Below, one piece after another: positions 8,036 to 15,470 of a DNA stretch of 48,842 nucleotides (within the stretch, counting starts at the first letter, position 1; every line of letters begins with the position of its first letter). Made by a program: the position numbers and the translations under genes. The notes under the pieces are model-generated. The model was given only the letters and a program-made list of their open reading frames with translations, had not been told where the DNA came from and ran no database searches. Source of the stretch: Treponema sp. (GTDB lineage: Bacteria; Spirochaetota; Spirochaetia; Treponematales; Breznakiellaceae); the NCBI GenBank assembly GCA_031276295.1, contig JAISNI010000229.1:1-48842 (forward strand). Direction: 5' to 3'.

Positions 8036-9235
8036 TTGAAGAATCTATTTCATAGTTTGCCCTTCCGCCTTATTCTGGCGTTGATAATCGGCATAGCGCT
8101 TGGATTTATCGTTAACGAAACGGTGATGCAGATCGTTATTACCCTGCAAAAAATTCTGGGCCAGATCATCATGTTTGCCATACCGCTGGTTATTCTCGGT
8201 TTTATAACGCCTTCAATAACCAAACTGGGGAATAGCGCGTCCAAAATTCTCGGCATTGCACTCGGTATTGCCTATGTTTCTACTATCTGTGCGGCTTTTA
8301 TGTCCATGCTGGCAGGGTATGGTATTATCCCCTACCTCAACATCGTATCCAATGTTGAAGAAAACAGGGAACTGCCTCGCGTCATATTTGAGCTTACGAT
8401 ACCGCAGATCATGACGGTAATGAGCGCGCTGGTTCTGGCGCTTTTCATCGGGCTTGCCGCGGTCTGGACGAAAGCCAAATTGTTCATCAGCCTTCTGGAT
8501 GAATTTCAGAAAATCGTTATAGCGGTGGTAACGACGATTATTATTCCGCTTCTGCCGTTCTTTATCGGCTGTACCTTCTGCGAACTGACATACGAAGGTA
8601 CAATCACGAAGCAGCTTCCGGTGTTTATCATCGTCATTCTTATCGTTATGCTTGGCCATTACATCTGGCTTACGGTTCTGTACGCCGTTGCAGGCGCATA
8701 TTCGGGAAAGAATCCGCTCAGGGTGCTGAAGCACTACGGCCCGGCGTACCTAACCGCGGTGGGCACCATGTCTTCCGCCGCAACCCTGCCCGTGGCCTTA
8801 GACTGCGCGAATAAAGCGGCGGACGAAGGCGCCCTCCGCAAGGACATGGCGGCATTCGGCATACCGCTGTTCGCCAACGTTCACCTGTGCGGTTCGGTTC
8901 TCACCGAAACCTTCTTTGTCATGGTTGTTTCCAAAATCCTCTACGGCACGTTCCCGGCTCCTGAGACGATGGTTCTGTTCTGCCTGCTGTTGGGCATTTT
9001 CGCTATCGCGGCGCCTGGCGTTCCGGGCGGTACGGTTATGGCATCCCTCGGCTTAATCATCAGCGTGCTCGGCTTTGACGCGAACGGCACCGCCCTGATG
9101 CTCACCATTTTTGCCCTGCAAGACAGTTTCGGTACGGCCTGTAACGTAACGGGAGACGGCGCGCTTACCTTGATACTCACCGGCTTTGTGGAAAAGCACC
9201 ATTTGAAAGAACAGAATTTAACGGTAGACTTGTAG
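8036..9235 (+). CDS. Dicarboxylate/amino acid:cation symporter (DAACS family)
   Basis: 399 residues, about eight membrane segments plus re-entrant loops. Family motifs are present: the serine-rich loop 'GTMSSAATLPVALDCA' (re-entrant loop 1 region of GltP/SstT-type carriers) and 'FALQDSFGTACNVTGDGALTLILTGF' (the substrate/cation-site helix). It imports a small acidic or neutral amino acid with Na+ or H+. The start is a TTG at 8036, chosen because AAGGAG lies eight bases upstream and the protein then begins MKNLFHSLPFRLILAL like its relatives. No better ATG exists nearby. Its position behind the desulfidase-like gene suggests cysteine or serine as substrate. In E. coli, cyuA pairs with CyuP, a carrier of a different family, so this would be a functional substitution. 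Confidence 0.85.
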   Translation: MKNLFHSLPFRLILALIIGIALGFIVNETVMQIVITLQKILGQIIMFAIPLVILGFITPSITKLGNSASKILGIALGIAYVSTICAAFMSMLAGYGIIPYLNIVSNVEENRELPRVIFELTIPQIMTVMSALVLALFIGLAAVWTKAKLFISLLDEFQKIVIAVVTTIIIPLLPFFIGCTFCELTYEGTITKQLPVFIIVILIVMLGHYIWLTVLYAVAGAYSGKNPLRVLKHYGPAYLTAVGTMSSAATLPVALDCANKAADEGALRKDMAAFGIPLFANVHLCGSVLTETFFVMVVSKILYGTFPAPETMVLFCLLLGIFAIAAPGVPGGTVMASLGLIISVLGFDANGTALMLTIFALQDSFGTACNVTGDGALTLILTGFVEKHHLKEQNLTVDL

Positions 9236-9255
9236 CATTAAGAACTTATGTCCGT

Positions 9256-9360
9256 GCCGCCGCCTAAACAGGCCGGGCGCGGCGGCAAGCGGGCTAAAAC
9301 GTATGGAACCGGGATTGGAAGGCCGGGCCCATTACCCCCCCGTCCAACCTTCGGTTCGCG
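9256..9360. other. Convergent intergenic region with a GC-rich inverted repeat
   Basis: GCCGCCGC (9256-9263) pairs with GCGGCGGC (9279-9286) around 15 bases, between two convergent transporter genes. It could end transcription from both sides, but no T-run follows. From about 9316 the sequence GATTGGAAGGCCGGG...CATTACCCC resembles the left arm of the structured element at 48047-48069 (GATTGGAAGGTCGGG...CATACCCC), so this may be a degenerate half copy. No gene is visible in 9236-9421. Confidence 0.35.
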
Positions 9361-9421
9361 TTTGCCCCTGGGTTCTGTAACGTAACGTGAGTTGCTGGTT
9401 TTTTTCTCCGCCGAATGAGCG

Positions 9422-10651
9422 TTAAATAAAATGCCGCAGGCTCTTGTCTTCCTGGAAACCTGAAATACGGGCGATGGCGAATGACGCATAGGAGGCAACC
9501 ATGACATCCACAAAGGTCCCTATAGCGATAAGGTAAAAGGCCATAGGCTTGAGGATAAGATAGCCCGCTTCAAAACCGCGGCCGTAGTCAAGGCAGAGTA
9601 CGGCAAGGGCGGTATAGGCGCCGTCCCCCGGATGCCGCGCAAGCAGGAAGGAGATGAAGAATGCCCTTACGCCGATAGCCATTATATCCGCCGGGGTAAT
9701 GCCCAGGCTCGAGTAAGATTTGATAATGACGATGAAGGCCGCCGCTGCGGCCATAGCGCTGCCCGCCCTGCCGAAAACGGCAAAGAGGCTAAGGCTCACG
9801 GCGTTTGAACGCCTCTTTACCCCCATATTTTCCTTTAAGTGCCGCAGCAGGACCGGATAGCAGAAGTTAATATCCCCGGAAAAGAAACTGGTTATAGCCT
9901 GGCTGAGTGATCCGTAGAGTATCACCCAGGGGTTTGTATGCGGCAGAATGTAGAGAAACAGGGGGAGTATACCAAAACACAGGACCATGCTGAAAATCCC
10001 CAGAAGGCCGATAAGGTCGCGGAATGCCGCCGTTTGCTGTACCGCACGGAACCGTACCGCCCAGTATGCGGCAAGGACTATCATAACAATGCCCAGTATC
10101 TCGGAAAAGAAAGATACAATATGGTAAAAAATCCTCGACAGGGAATCTACTATGGATATAATAGGTCTTGTATAGCTTTTATCGTAGGAAAGCCCCATCC
10201 CCAGGAAAAACGCGAATACGCAGAGCGGAAAAAGGTAAACGCCGTCGCTTACCAGGGCTTCAAACATATTGGAAGGAAACAGGGCGGTAATGTTACCCGC
10301 CGTATCCAGGGAAACGGTCTCCAGTTGCTCGTCGATCAGTATGGGGATACGGGAAGGCGGGAAAAAGATGGTTACAAAGATTCCCGCACTAATGATAAAA
10401 ACCGTTGTCCCTATAATAAACAGAATGGAACGGAAGGTCAAAACCCAGAATTGACCGTCCTGACGCAGTTCATAGATGGTAATGGTCAGGGAAAAGACCA
10501 TTACGGGGGGGACCGCATAACGTCCGATGCGGATAGCAAATGTCTCAAGCCAAGCCAACGCATCCAGGATACCCTGATTATCCGGGGGCAAAAGAGATCC
10601 CAGCAAGAAACCCAGAAGAGAACCGACTAAGAGCTTGACCCAAACCTTCAT
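9422..10651 (-). CDS. Divergent dicarboxylate:cation symporter-like membrane protein
   Basis: 409 residues with 8-9 hydrophobic segments and the general DAACS layout: 'GRYAVPPVMVFSLTITIYELRQ' near residue 45 and a C-terminal 'FVDVMVASYASFAIA'. The usual serine-rich loop 'SSxxTLP' is replaced by 'FSGDINFCYPVLLRHLKE'. The substrate may therefore differ from that of normal glutamate/dicarboxylate carriers, and it belongs to a diverged branch. The ATG at 10651 has only a weak ribosome-binding site (GAGAAC). The gap to the next gene (10652-10760) holds a small inverted repeat CCCGA...TCGGG and nothing else I can name. Confidence 0.72.
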   Translation of the reverse strand: MKVWVKLLVGSLLGFLLGSLLPPDNQGILDALAWLETFAIRIGRYAVPPVMVFSLTITIYELRQDGQFWVLTFRSILFIIGTTVFIISAGIFVTIFFPPSRIPILIDEQLETVSLDTAGNITALFPSNMFEALVSDGVYLFPLCVFAFFLGMGLSYDKSYTRPIISIVDSLSRIFYHIVSFFSEILGIVMIVLAAYWAVRFRAVQQTAAFRDLIGLLGIFSMVLCFGILPLFLYILPHTNPWVILYGSLSQAITSFFSGDINFCYPVLLRHLKENMGVKRRSNAVSLSLFAVFGRAGSAMAAAAAFIVIIKSYSSLGITPADIMAIGVRAFFISFLLARHPGDGAYTALAVLCLDYGRGFEAGYLILKPMAFYLIAIGTFVDVMVASYASFAIARISGFQEDKSLRHFI

Positions 10652-10760
10652 GTTCTCAGCATACTTAAAAGGAAGATATCATTCAAGGGATCGAATTCAG
10701 GGGAACGCCGTTTTCCGGCCCGAATAAAACATCATCGGGTTCTGTTTCCGCGGTCATCGG

Positions 10761-13502
10761 TTATTCCCGCTTCCGTTCCGGCGTTTCAGGCCCCGCCGTG
10801 TTGTGCAGTTCTCTTGAAGCCCATTCGTAGACTATGCGTTTCAGGCCCTCGTCCGTAAGTTTAAGCGGCTTCCCACAGTGCGTACAGATAAAACGCCCGC
10901 CGCCGTCAAGGTGTTCTTTAGCGCAGCCTATACAGTAGGTTCTGCCGCAGCTTGTACACGCGCCCGCGGGCAGTTCGTCCGGCGGCATTGCGAAAAGCCG
11001 GATAGGAGGCGCGGGCGGGGGCGAACGGGGAACCCGCCAGTTCCTTTGGCATACGGCGCAGCTTATAAGCCGGGTCAGGGCATCATCGATTCGTGTACGC
11101 AGATCGTTAAGCCTGGCCGCGGCGTCCCCCGTAAGCCCCATTTCTTCAAGACGGCCACAGATTGCCCGCGCCTCGTCCCAGCGGTTTAAAACGGTAAAAA
11201 TCCAACAGAGGGATAAAAGCGAAGGTACGTGATCGCTTTCCATCTCAAGGGCGGCGCGGCAGGCGGATTCAGCGCGTTGAAATTCCCCCTTCCTCCCCGC
11301 CACATAGCCTATCAATTCCAGGATCGAAGGTGAAGGAGCCTGACTGTGGGCTTTGGACAAAAGTTCGTCGGCTTCCCCCAGGCGGGAAAGCTCGATAAGG
11401 CACGATGCCCGGTTGCAGAGGTATTCTACATTATCAGGCGCAATGCTCAGGGCTTTAAGGTAATAGACATCGGCTTCCTCAAAACGGCCGGCGCGGAACA
11501 GGAGGTTTCCCGCACAGTTAGCCATAAGCCCCTCGGGATCATCCGTTCTTTCCGCGCAAAGAATCCCCAGACTGCGTTCAATATTCCCCTGTAAATAGAA
11601 TAAGACCGCCTGATTTACCCGTATGGCGGGGACGTTTCCCAGAATCCGTGAGGCTTTTTCAAGATAGGGCGCGGCCCCGTCCAAATCGCCCTTGCTCAGG
11701 TTTACCTGGGCCGCAAAATTGCAGATCCAGCCGTCGTCAGGGGAGAGCGCGAGCGCGGCTTCCAGATCGGATTCTATTCCGGGGTCGGGGCGTCCCTGTA
11801 AGATAAAGCGGTTTTCGGCCGCCTTAAAACGGAACAGGGCATAGTCCGGCGCAAGCGAGACGGCTTCGTCCAGAAAGACAAGCCCTTCACGCCGCTTGCC
11901 TTCCCGTATGAAGAGGAGGCCGCAGAGAAAAACCAAGGCGGGGTCCTTATCCGGCACGGGGCGGAGCTTCCGCCGCAGTTCCTCGGCGCGGGCAAATTCC
12001 CTGGCGGCAGCGGGCCAATCATCAATACCGAAGGCCCACTTGCCGGCAAGCCCGTGGACTTTCCAGTTTTCCGGCCCCAGCATGAGCATCTTGGAGATAA
12101 GTATCCCCAGATCGTCGTAATTACCCTGATTCAGGAAGATACCGCCCGCCTTGAGGTAGCGCTCCAGGGCTTCTTCCCGCTTTTCAAGCATTTCGTACAT
12201 ATTGGCGGCGTTTTTTGCAAGGATGCCGTTCCCTCCGTCCAGCCTGAAAGCCTCGTCATAGGCTTCCGCCGCCTTTTCATAGTCATTGAACTGAAGATAC
12301 GCATGTCCCCGCAGGGTATGGAGGAGCGGATCCTCGTTTTTCCGCCGAAGGGCCTTTTCCGCGTAGGCTTTGAGTTCCTTGAACCTTCCCGCGGCGTAGA
12401 GTATCTTGGCCTTTTCGGTAATTGCTTCGCAGATTTCGGGGCTTTCGGTACACCCTTCCTTGGTATAACCGGCTTCAAGCGCAAGGCAGCCGTCTATATA
12501 CTCTTCCGCCTCGGCAAGCATGTCCAGCCTCTGGGCTATCCTCCCCGCAAGGAGCAGTTCCTTCGGCGTTTTTACATGATCCGGCTTTTCCCATGCCTTT
12601 TGAAGCTCAAACAGGGCTTTGCGGGGCCGGTTCATGGCGGTAAAGGTTTCGGCCAGCCGGAAGTAAGCCTGGGGCCGGATGGCGGGATGATCCAGCCATT
12701 TACGGTAGATCTCCTCCGTCTCGGTAACGCGAGATTCTATGCTCAACTCTTCAAGGAAAGCCTCGGCGGTATACGGCCCCGTCTGCTTTACCGGCGTTTC
12801 GTAGGAAACGGCAACAAAGGCAATTTCGCCCGCGGAGATGCTGTCGTCCTTGATCTCGCCAACCCAGATCCCGTTCACCGCAAGTATAAGATGAATGCCG
12901 TAGGCAATAATGAGGAGATCGGCGCCTGCCCCGGAGAGATCCCCCGCCCCGTCAAATTCCGTCCAGCCGATAAGGGGAAGGGGCATACCGTTACGGTGGG
13001 CTTCCAGGCGGAAGTATCCTTTGCTGGAGATAAGCGCCATATACCGGGAACCCTCATCTATCATGCGGAACATCAGCCCCGCCGCCGCATACCCGTCGTG
13101 AGCGTCCAGCCGTATCCTCGCATGAATAACCTGATCCCGGTAGCGCCGTCCAGGGGCTTCTACCCAGGCGATGCAGCCGGTTTTTTTAAGATGCAGGACA
13201 AGCGCTGGTTTACTCCCGCGGGCGGCGGCCTTATCTTTCATCATGCCGGAACTAAAAAATTCCTTTGCCCGTCCAAGGGGCGTTCGGGCTGTTGGGGGAA
13301 CCGGTTCTTCACGCAGTTCCCCTGCCAGGATGCCCGTATCGTAGGAGGCATCGCCGTTCAAATTAAAATACGCATGGCCGGGGGCTGAAAAATCGGCAAT
13401 CCAATTTTCCTGAATAATTTCGTCATTTCCCGCGGGAATTTCCCTCCGTTTATGAACCGCAAAATGGCGGAACACGGGTAGCTTTTTTAGAAAATCAAAC
13501 AT
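10761..13502 (-). CDS. Large TPR-repeat protein with lectin-like N-terminus and C-terminal zinc ribbon
   Basis: 913 residues. Residues about 110-250 ('AAGLMFRMIDEGSRYMALISSKGYFRLEAHRNG...GWTEF') look like a concanavalin/LamG-type beta-sandwich. Residues about 270-780 are a long run of tetratricopeptide-like helical pairs ('LHTLRGHAYLQFNDYEKAAEAYDEAFRLDGG', 'YYLKALSIAPDNVEYLCNRASCLIELSR'). The last about 100 residues hold CxxC pairs (CAVC, CTSC, CIGC, CTHC), a zinc-ribbon or RING-like module. There is no signal peptide, so it is cytoplasmic or exported by another route. TPR arrays bind proteins; its partner is unknown. It begins almost at the predicted transcription start without a ribosome-binding site. 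It is divergent from the binding-protein gene at 13688. Confidence 0.75.
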   Translation of the reverse strand: MFDFLKKLPVFRHFAVHKRREIPAGNDEIIQENWIADFSAPGHAYFNLNGDASYDTGILAGELREEPVPPTARTPLGRAKEFFSSGMMKDKAAARGSKPALVLHLKKTGCIAWVEAPGRRYRDQVIHARIRLDAHDGYAAAGLMFRMIDEGSRYMALISSKGYFRLEAHRNGMPLPLIGWTEFDGAGDLSGAGADLLIIAYGIHLILAVNGIWVGEIKDDSISAGEIAFVAVSYETPVKQTGPYTAEAFLEELSIESRVTETEEIYRKWLDHPAIRPQAYFRLAETFTAMNRPRKALFELQKAWEKPDHVKTPKELLLAGRIAQRLDMLAEAEEYIDGCLALEAGYTKEGCTESPEICEAITEKAKILYAAGRFKELKAYAEKALRRKNEDPLLHTLRGHAYLQFNDYEKAAEAYDEAFRLDGGNGILAKNAANMYEMLEKREEALERYLKAGGIFLNQGNYDDLGILISKMLMLGPENWKVHGLAGKWAFGIDDWPAAAREFARAEELRRKLRPVPDKDPALVFLCGLLFIREGKRREGLVFLDEAVSLAPDYALFRFKAAENRFILQGRPDPGIESDLEAALALSPDDGWICNFAAQVNLSKGDLDGAAPYLEKASRILGNVPAIRVNQAVLFYLQGNIERSLGILCAERTDDPEGLMANCAGNLLFRAGRFEEADVYYLKALSIAPDNVEYLCNRASCLIELSRLGEADELLSKAHSQAPSPSILELIGYVAGRKGEFQRAESACRAALEMESDHVPSLLSLCWIFTVLNRWDEARAICGRLEEMGLTGDAAARLNDLRTRIDDALTRLISCAVCQRNWRVPRSPPPAPPIRLFAMPPDELPAGACTSCGRTYCIGCAKEHLDGGGRFICTHCGKPLKLTDEGLKRIVYEWASRELHNTAGPETPERKRE

Positions 13503-13514
13503 ATAATAGGTATG

Positions 13515-13544
13515 ATAATAAAAAAACAGTAGCTATTCAGTCAA
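13515..13544 (-). promoter_or_regulatory. Promoter of the TPR gene, giving a near-leaderless mRNA
   Basis: On the minus strand TTGACT (13539-13544) and TATTAT (13515-13520) are separated by 18 nt, a good sigma-70-type match. Transcription would start near 13508, only five or six bases before the ATG at 13502. No ribosome-binding site precedes that ATG, so the mRNA may be translated without a leader. Confidence 0.55.
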
Positions 13545-13587
13545 CTATACGCGGGCGGCGGTCCGGCGGGGGGCGGTTTGAAAATGC

Positions 13588-13620
13588 CCCGTAAAACCCT
13601 CCGTGGCAGATTTTTACGGG
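13588..13620. promoter_or_regulatory. 9-bp inverted repeat in a divergent promoter region
   Basis: CCCGTAAAA (13588-13596) and TTTTACGGG (13612-13620) are a perfect inverted repeat with a 15-nt centre, in the 185-bp region between the divergent TPR and binding-protein genes. It could be an operator or an RNA hairpin in the leader of the rightward gene. A TATACT at 13677-13682 lies too close to the 13688 start to be a normal -10. Confidence 0.35.
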
Positions 13621-13687
13621 AAGGGCGGGCCTGCCGCAACCGGACCGAATGCTTCTTAAAGAACAGAAAAGTCGAGGTATACTGTCA

Positions 13688-15118
13688 ATGAAACGCAACA
13701 AGCTGTTTGTGCCGCTTATCCTCCTTGCGGCCCTTATCATCATCCTGTTAAGGCCGACTCAGAGAGGGCTGGAAGAAAAGATACGGGAAAAGATTGCCGA
13801 GGTAAAAGGCGTACATCTGGTTTTTAGCCAATGGTGGGAAGATGATGTTGAAAAATCCGTCCTGCAATCCATTGTAGAGGAATTTGAGGAAGCTCATCCG
13901 GGGATCAGTGTTGAATTGGACTTCCGCTCTTATCAGGAGATACGCAGCCTGGCCTTTACCGGAAAAGCCCTTGAAAATGCCGGCGAAGGAGCAAGCGGCG
14001 CCGAATCCGACCGGAATGATACGGCAAATCCGCCCTCCAAAGCAATAGACATCATCGCCGTCGATCCCGTCTGGGTATACGATCTTGCCGGGGGGAACAG
14101 GCTCGAACCGCTTGGCGGCTATATGAAGCGTTCCGAGCCTGATACGGCAGGGGAAGATGCTTCGCCTGACGATCCTTCGCTGCAGGACGCCGCTACGGAT
14201 TATACCCAGTGGACTCTCCCCCTGGTTTCATTTATGTATCCCCTCTTTTACAATATAGACTTATTGAAAAATGCGGGATTCAACCGGCCTCCAAAAACCT
14301 GGAGCGAATTCAGCGTCTACGCCCAGGCGGTCAATAACCCCGCGGCAGGCCGTTTCGGTACGGCCTTTGCCCTCAGCCCCGAGAATCCTTATGCCTTGTT
14401 CGGGGATATCTTCCCCTGGATTTGGGCCTCGGGCATCCTGTTCTACCGGAATGAGGAACCGCACTTTTCGGGGCGCGCCCTTACCGAAACGCTGGAATAT
14501 CTCAGCCTGCTTTTTGAGGACGGGCTTGTTTCCCCGGGCAGTTTCTCGAAGAACAACGATCAAAAGCTGGACGAATTTACGAAGGGCCGTATCGCTCTGA
14601 TGACGGCTTCGATCAAGGATATGGACAGCATCAGAGAGGCAATGGGGAGCACCTTCGGGATTACAACGATTCCCGTGCCCGATATGTATGCGGGAAAGCC
14701 CGTCTTTGGTATTTCAGGCTGGTCTGTAGGCATCCTGCGGCAAAGCCCCAGCAAAGACGAAGCCTGGACCTTCATCTCCTTCTTAGCCGGCAGGAATGCC
14801 GCGCTTGCTGGCGGCATGGTTCCGGGAAACGGCAGCCGTTCCAATACTGGTTCTCCCGGGGACGAACTCTACGCAAAAGCCTGGGATATGTACGAAGCCG
14901 CAGACGGGGTAGAGGAATTTGCCGGAAAACCCCGCGTCCTTGAACTTGAAGCCGTAGTGCGGGAAGAGCTTGAAGCCTTGTTTGCAGGCCCGTTCCAAAA
15001 CGCCCGGCCCCAAGAGTCTGCGTTAAACGTAGGGCAGGTAACCGTGCAAAGCACCCGGAATGCGGAGGAGACGGTAACAGCCATACAGAAACGCTGGGAA
15101 GCCGTCCTGGAGCGGTGA
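13688..15118 (+). CDS. Extracellular solute-binding protein (family 1), membrane-anchored
   Basis: 476 residues from the ATG at 13688, preferred over the in-frame ATG at 13649 because GAGGT precedes it and the signal then starts MKRNKLFVPLILLAALIIILL. There is no lipobox or clear cleavage site, so the protein may stay anchored by that helix. The rest matches the maltose/multiple-sugar binding-protein fold: 'LVFSQWWEDDVEKSVLQSIVEEFEEAHPGISVELDF', 'LPLVSFMYPLFYNIDLLKNAGFNRPPKTWSEF', 'FGISGWSVGILRQSPSKDEAWTFISFLAG'. No permease or ATPase gene adjoins it, so it works with a transporter encoded elsewhere or is a sensor subunit. A low-complexity acidic insert (about residues 95-125) is unusual. Confidence 0.82.
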   Translation: MKRNKLFVPLILLAALIIILLRPTQRGLEEKIREKIAEVKGVHLVFSQWWEDDVEKSVLQSIVEEFEEAHPGISVELDFRSYQEIRSLAFTGKALENAGEGASGAESDRNDTANPPSKAIDIIAVDPVWVYDLAGGNRLEPLGGYMKRSEPDTAGEDASPDDPSLQDAATDYTQWTLPLVSFMYPLFYNIDLLKNAGFNRPPKTWSEFSVYAQAVNNPAAGRFGTAFALSPENPYALFGDIFPWIWASGILFYRNEEPHFSGRALTETLEYLSLLFEDGLVSPGSFSKNNDQKLDEFTKGRIALMTASIKDMDSIREAMGSTFGITTIPVPDMYAGKPVFGISGWSVGILRQSPSKDEAWTFISFLAGRNAALAGGMVPGNGSRSNTGSPGDELYAKAWDMYEAADGVEEFAGKPRVLELEAVVREELEALFAGPFQNARPQESALNVGQVTVQSTRNAEETVTAIQKRWEAVLER

Positions 15119-15210
15119 GGCCGCAGGGCGCGTTTCGGAAGAACGAACCGACCAAAACCGTCAATAGAAACATAAAATTGGGGTATATTGAGGGTATAAG
15201 GAGGCTGATT

Positions 15211-15291
15211 GTGAGCGATACGGCTATTAAAAACGGGATAGCAGTTGCATGGCCCAAACATGCCGGACGCTCTTTCTCACAAACGAATTGA
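15211..15291 (+). CDS. Possible small protein, 26 residues
   Basis: A GTG at 15211 follows a perfect AAGGAGG site by six bases and opens a 26-codon frame, MSDTAIKNGIAVAWPKHAGR..., ending in TGA at 15289-15291. TATATT at 15183-15188 could serve as a -10. I know no homologue. It may be a real small protein, the start of a gene lost to rearrangement, or a leader peptide for the structured element that follows. The support is the ribosome-binding site only. Confidence 0.3.
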   Translation: MSDTAIKNGIAVAWPKHAGRSFSQTN

Positions 15292-15324
15292 GGGCGCATC
15301 CGGCAACTCCGGTCTTATTCGAAA

Positions 15325-15470
15325 GTCTGGTTTAATACCCCGGAGCTCTCTCCGGCTGAAATAAAGCAACGCTTTCAAAAATTTGGTATTAAACCAGACG
15401 GTCTAATAAATTTCCTATCGAACGAGCCTCCATTCGAACTAACGCAACGCTAAAGATACCGCGGAGGCTC
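15325..15470 (-). repeat. Structured intergenic repeat, copy A (two stems and a conserved 27-nt linker)
   Basis: Stem I: GTCTGGTTTAATACC (15325-15339) pairs perfectly with GGTATTAAACCAGAC (15385-15399), enclosing a smaller CCGGAG/CTCCGG hairpin (15340-15355). Linker: 15399-15425, containing TAATAAATTTCCTATC. Stem II: GAGCCTCC (15424-15431) pairs with GGAGGCTC (15463-15470). The linker matches 48102-48128 at 25 of 27 positions, and that copy also has two stems of unrelated sequence. Stem II overlaps the tssM stop codon, so on the minus strand the element is the 3' end of the T6SS transcript. No T-run marks it as a simple terminator. Confidence 0.75.

Noticed and set aside
9938-10630. 230-codon frame opposite the second symporter
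   Set aside because: Its translation is rich in Arg/Gln/Tyr without a fold, while the minus strand gives a proper multi-helix carrier.
12054-13388. 444-codon open frame on the plus strand inside the TPR gene
   Set aside because: It is antisense to a gene with clear TPR and zinc-ribbon motifs and its product has no recognisable structure; long antisense frames are common in GC-rich genes.
14772-15299. 175-codon minus-strand frame at the end of the binding-protein gene
   Set aside because: It is antisense to conserved binding-protein sequence and lacks a start signal.
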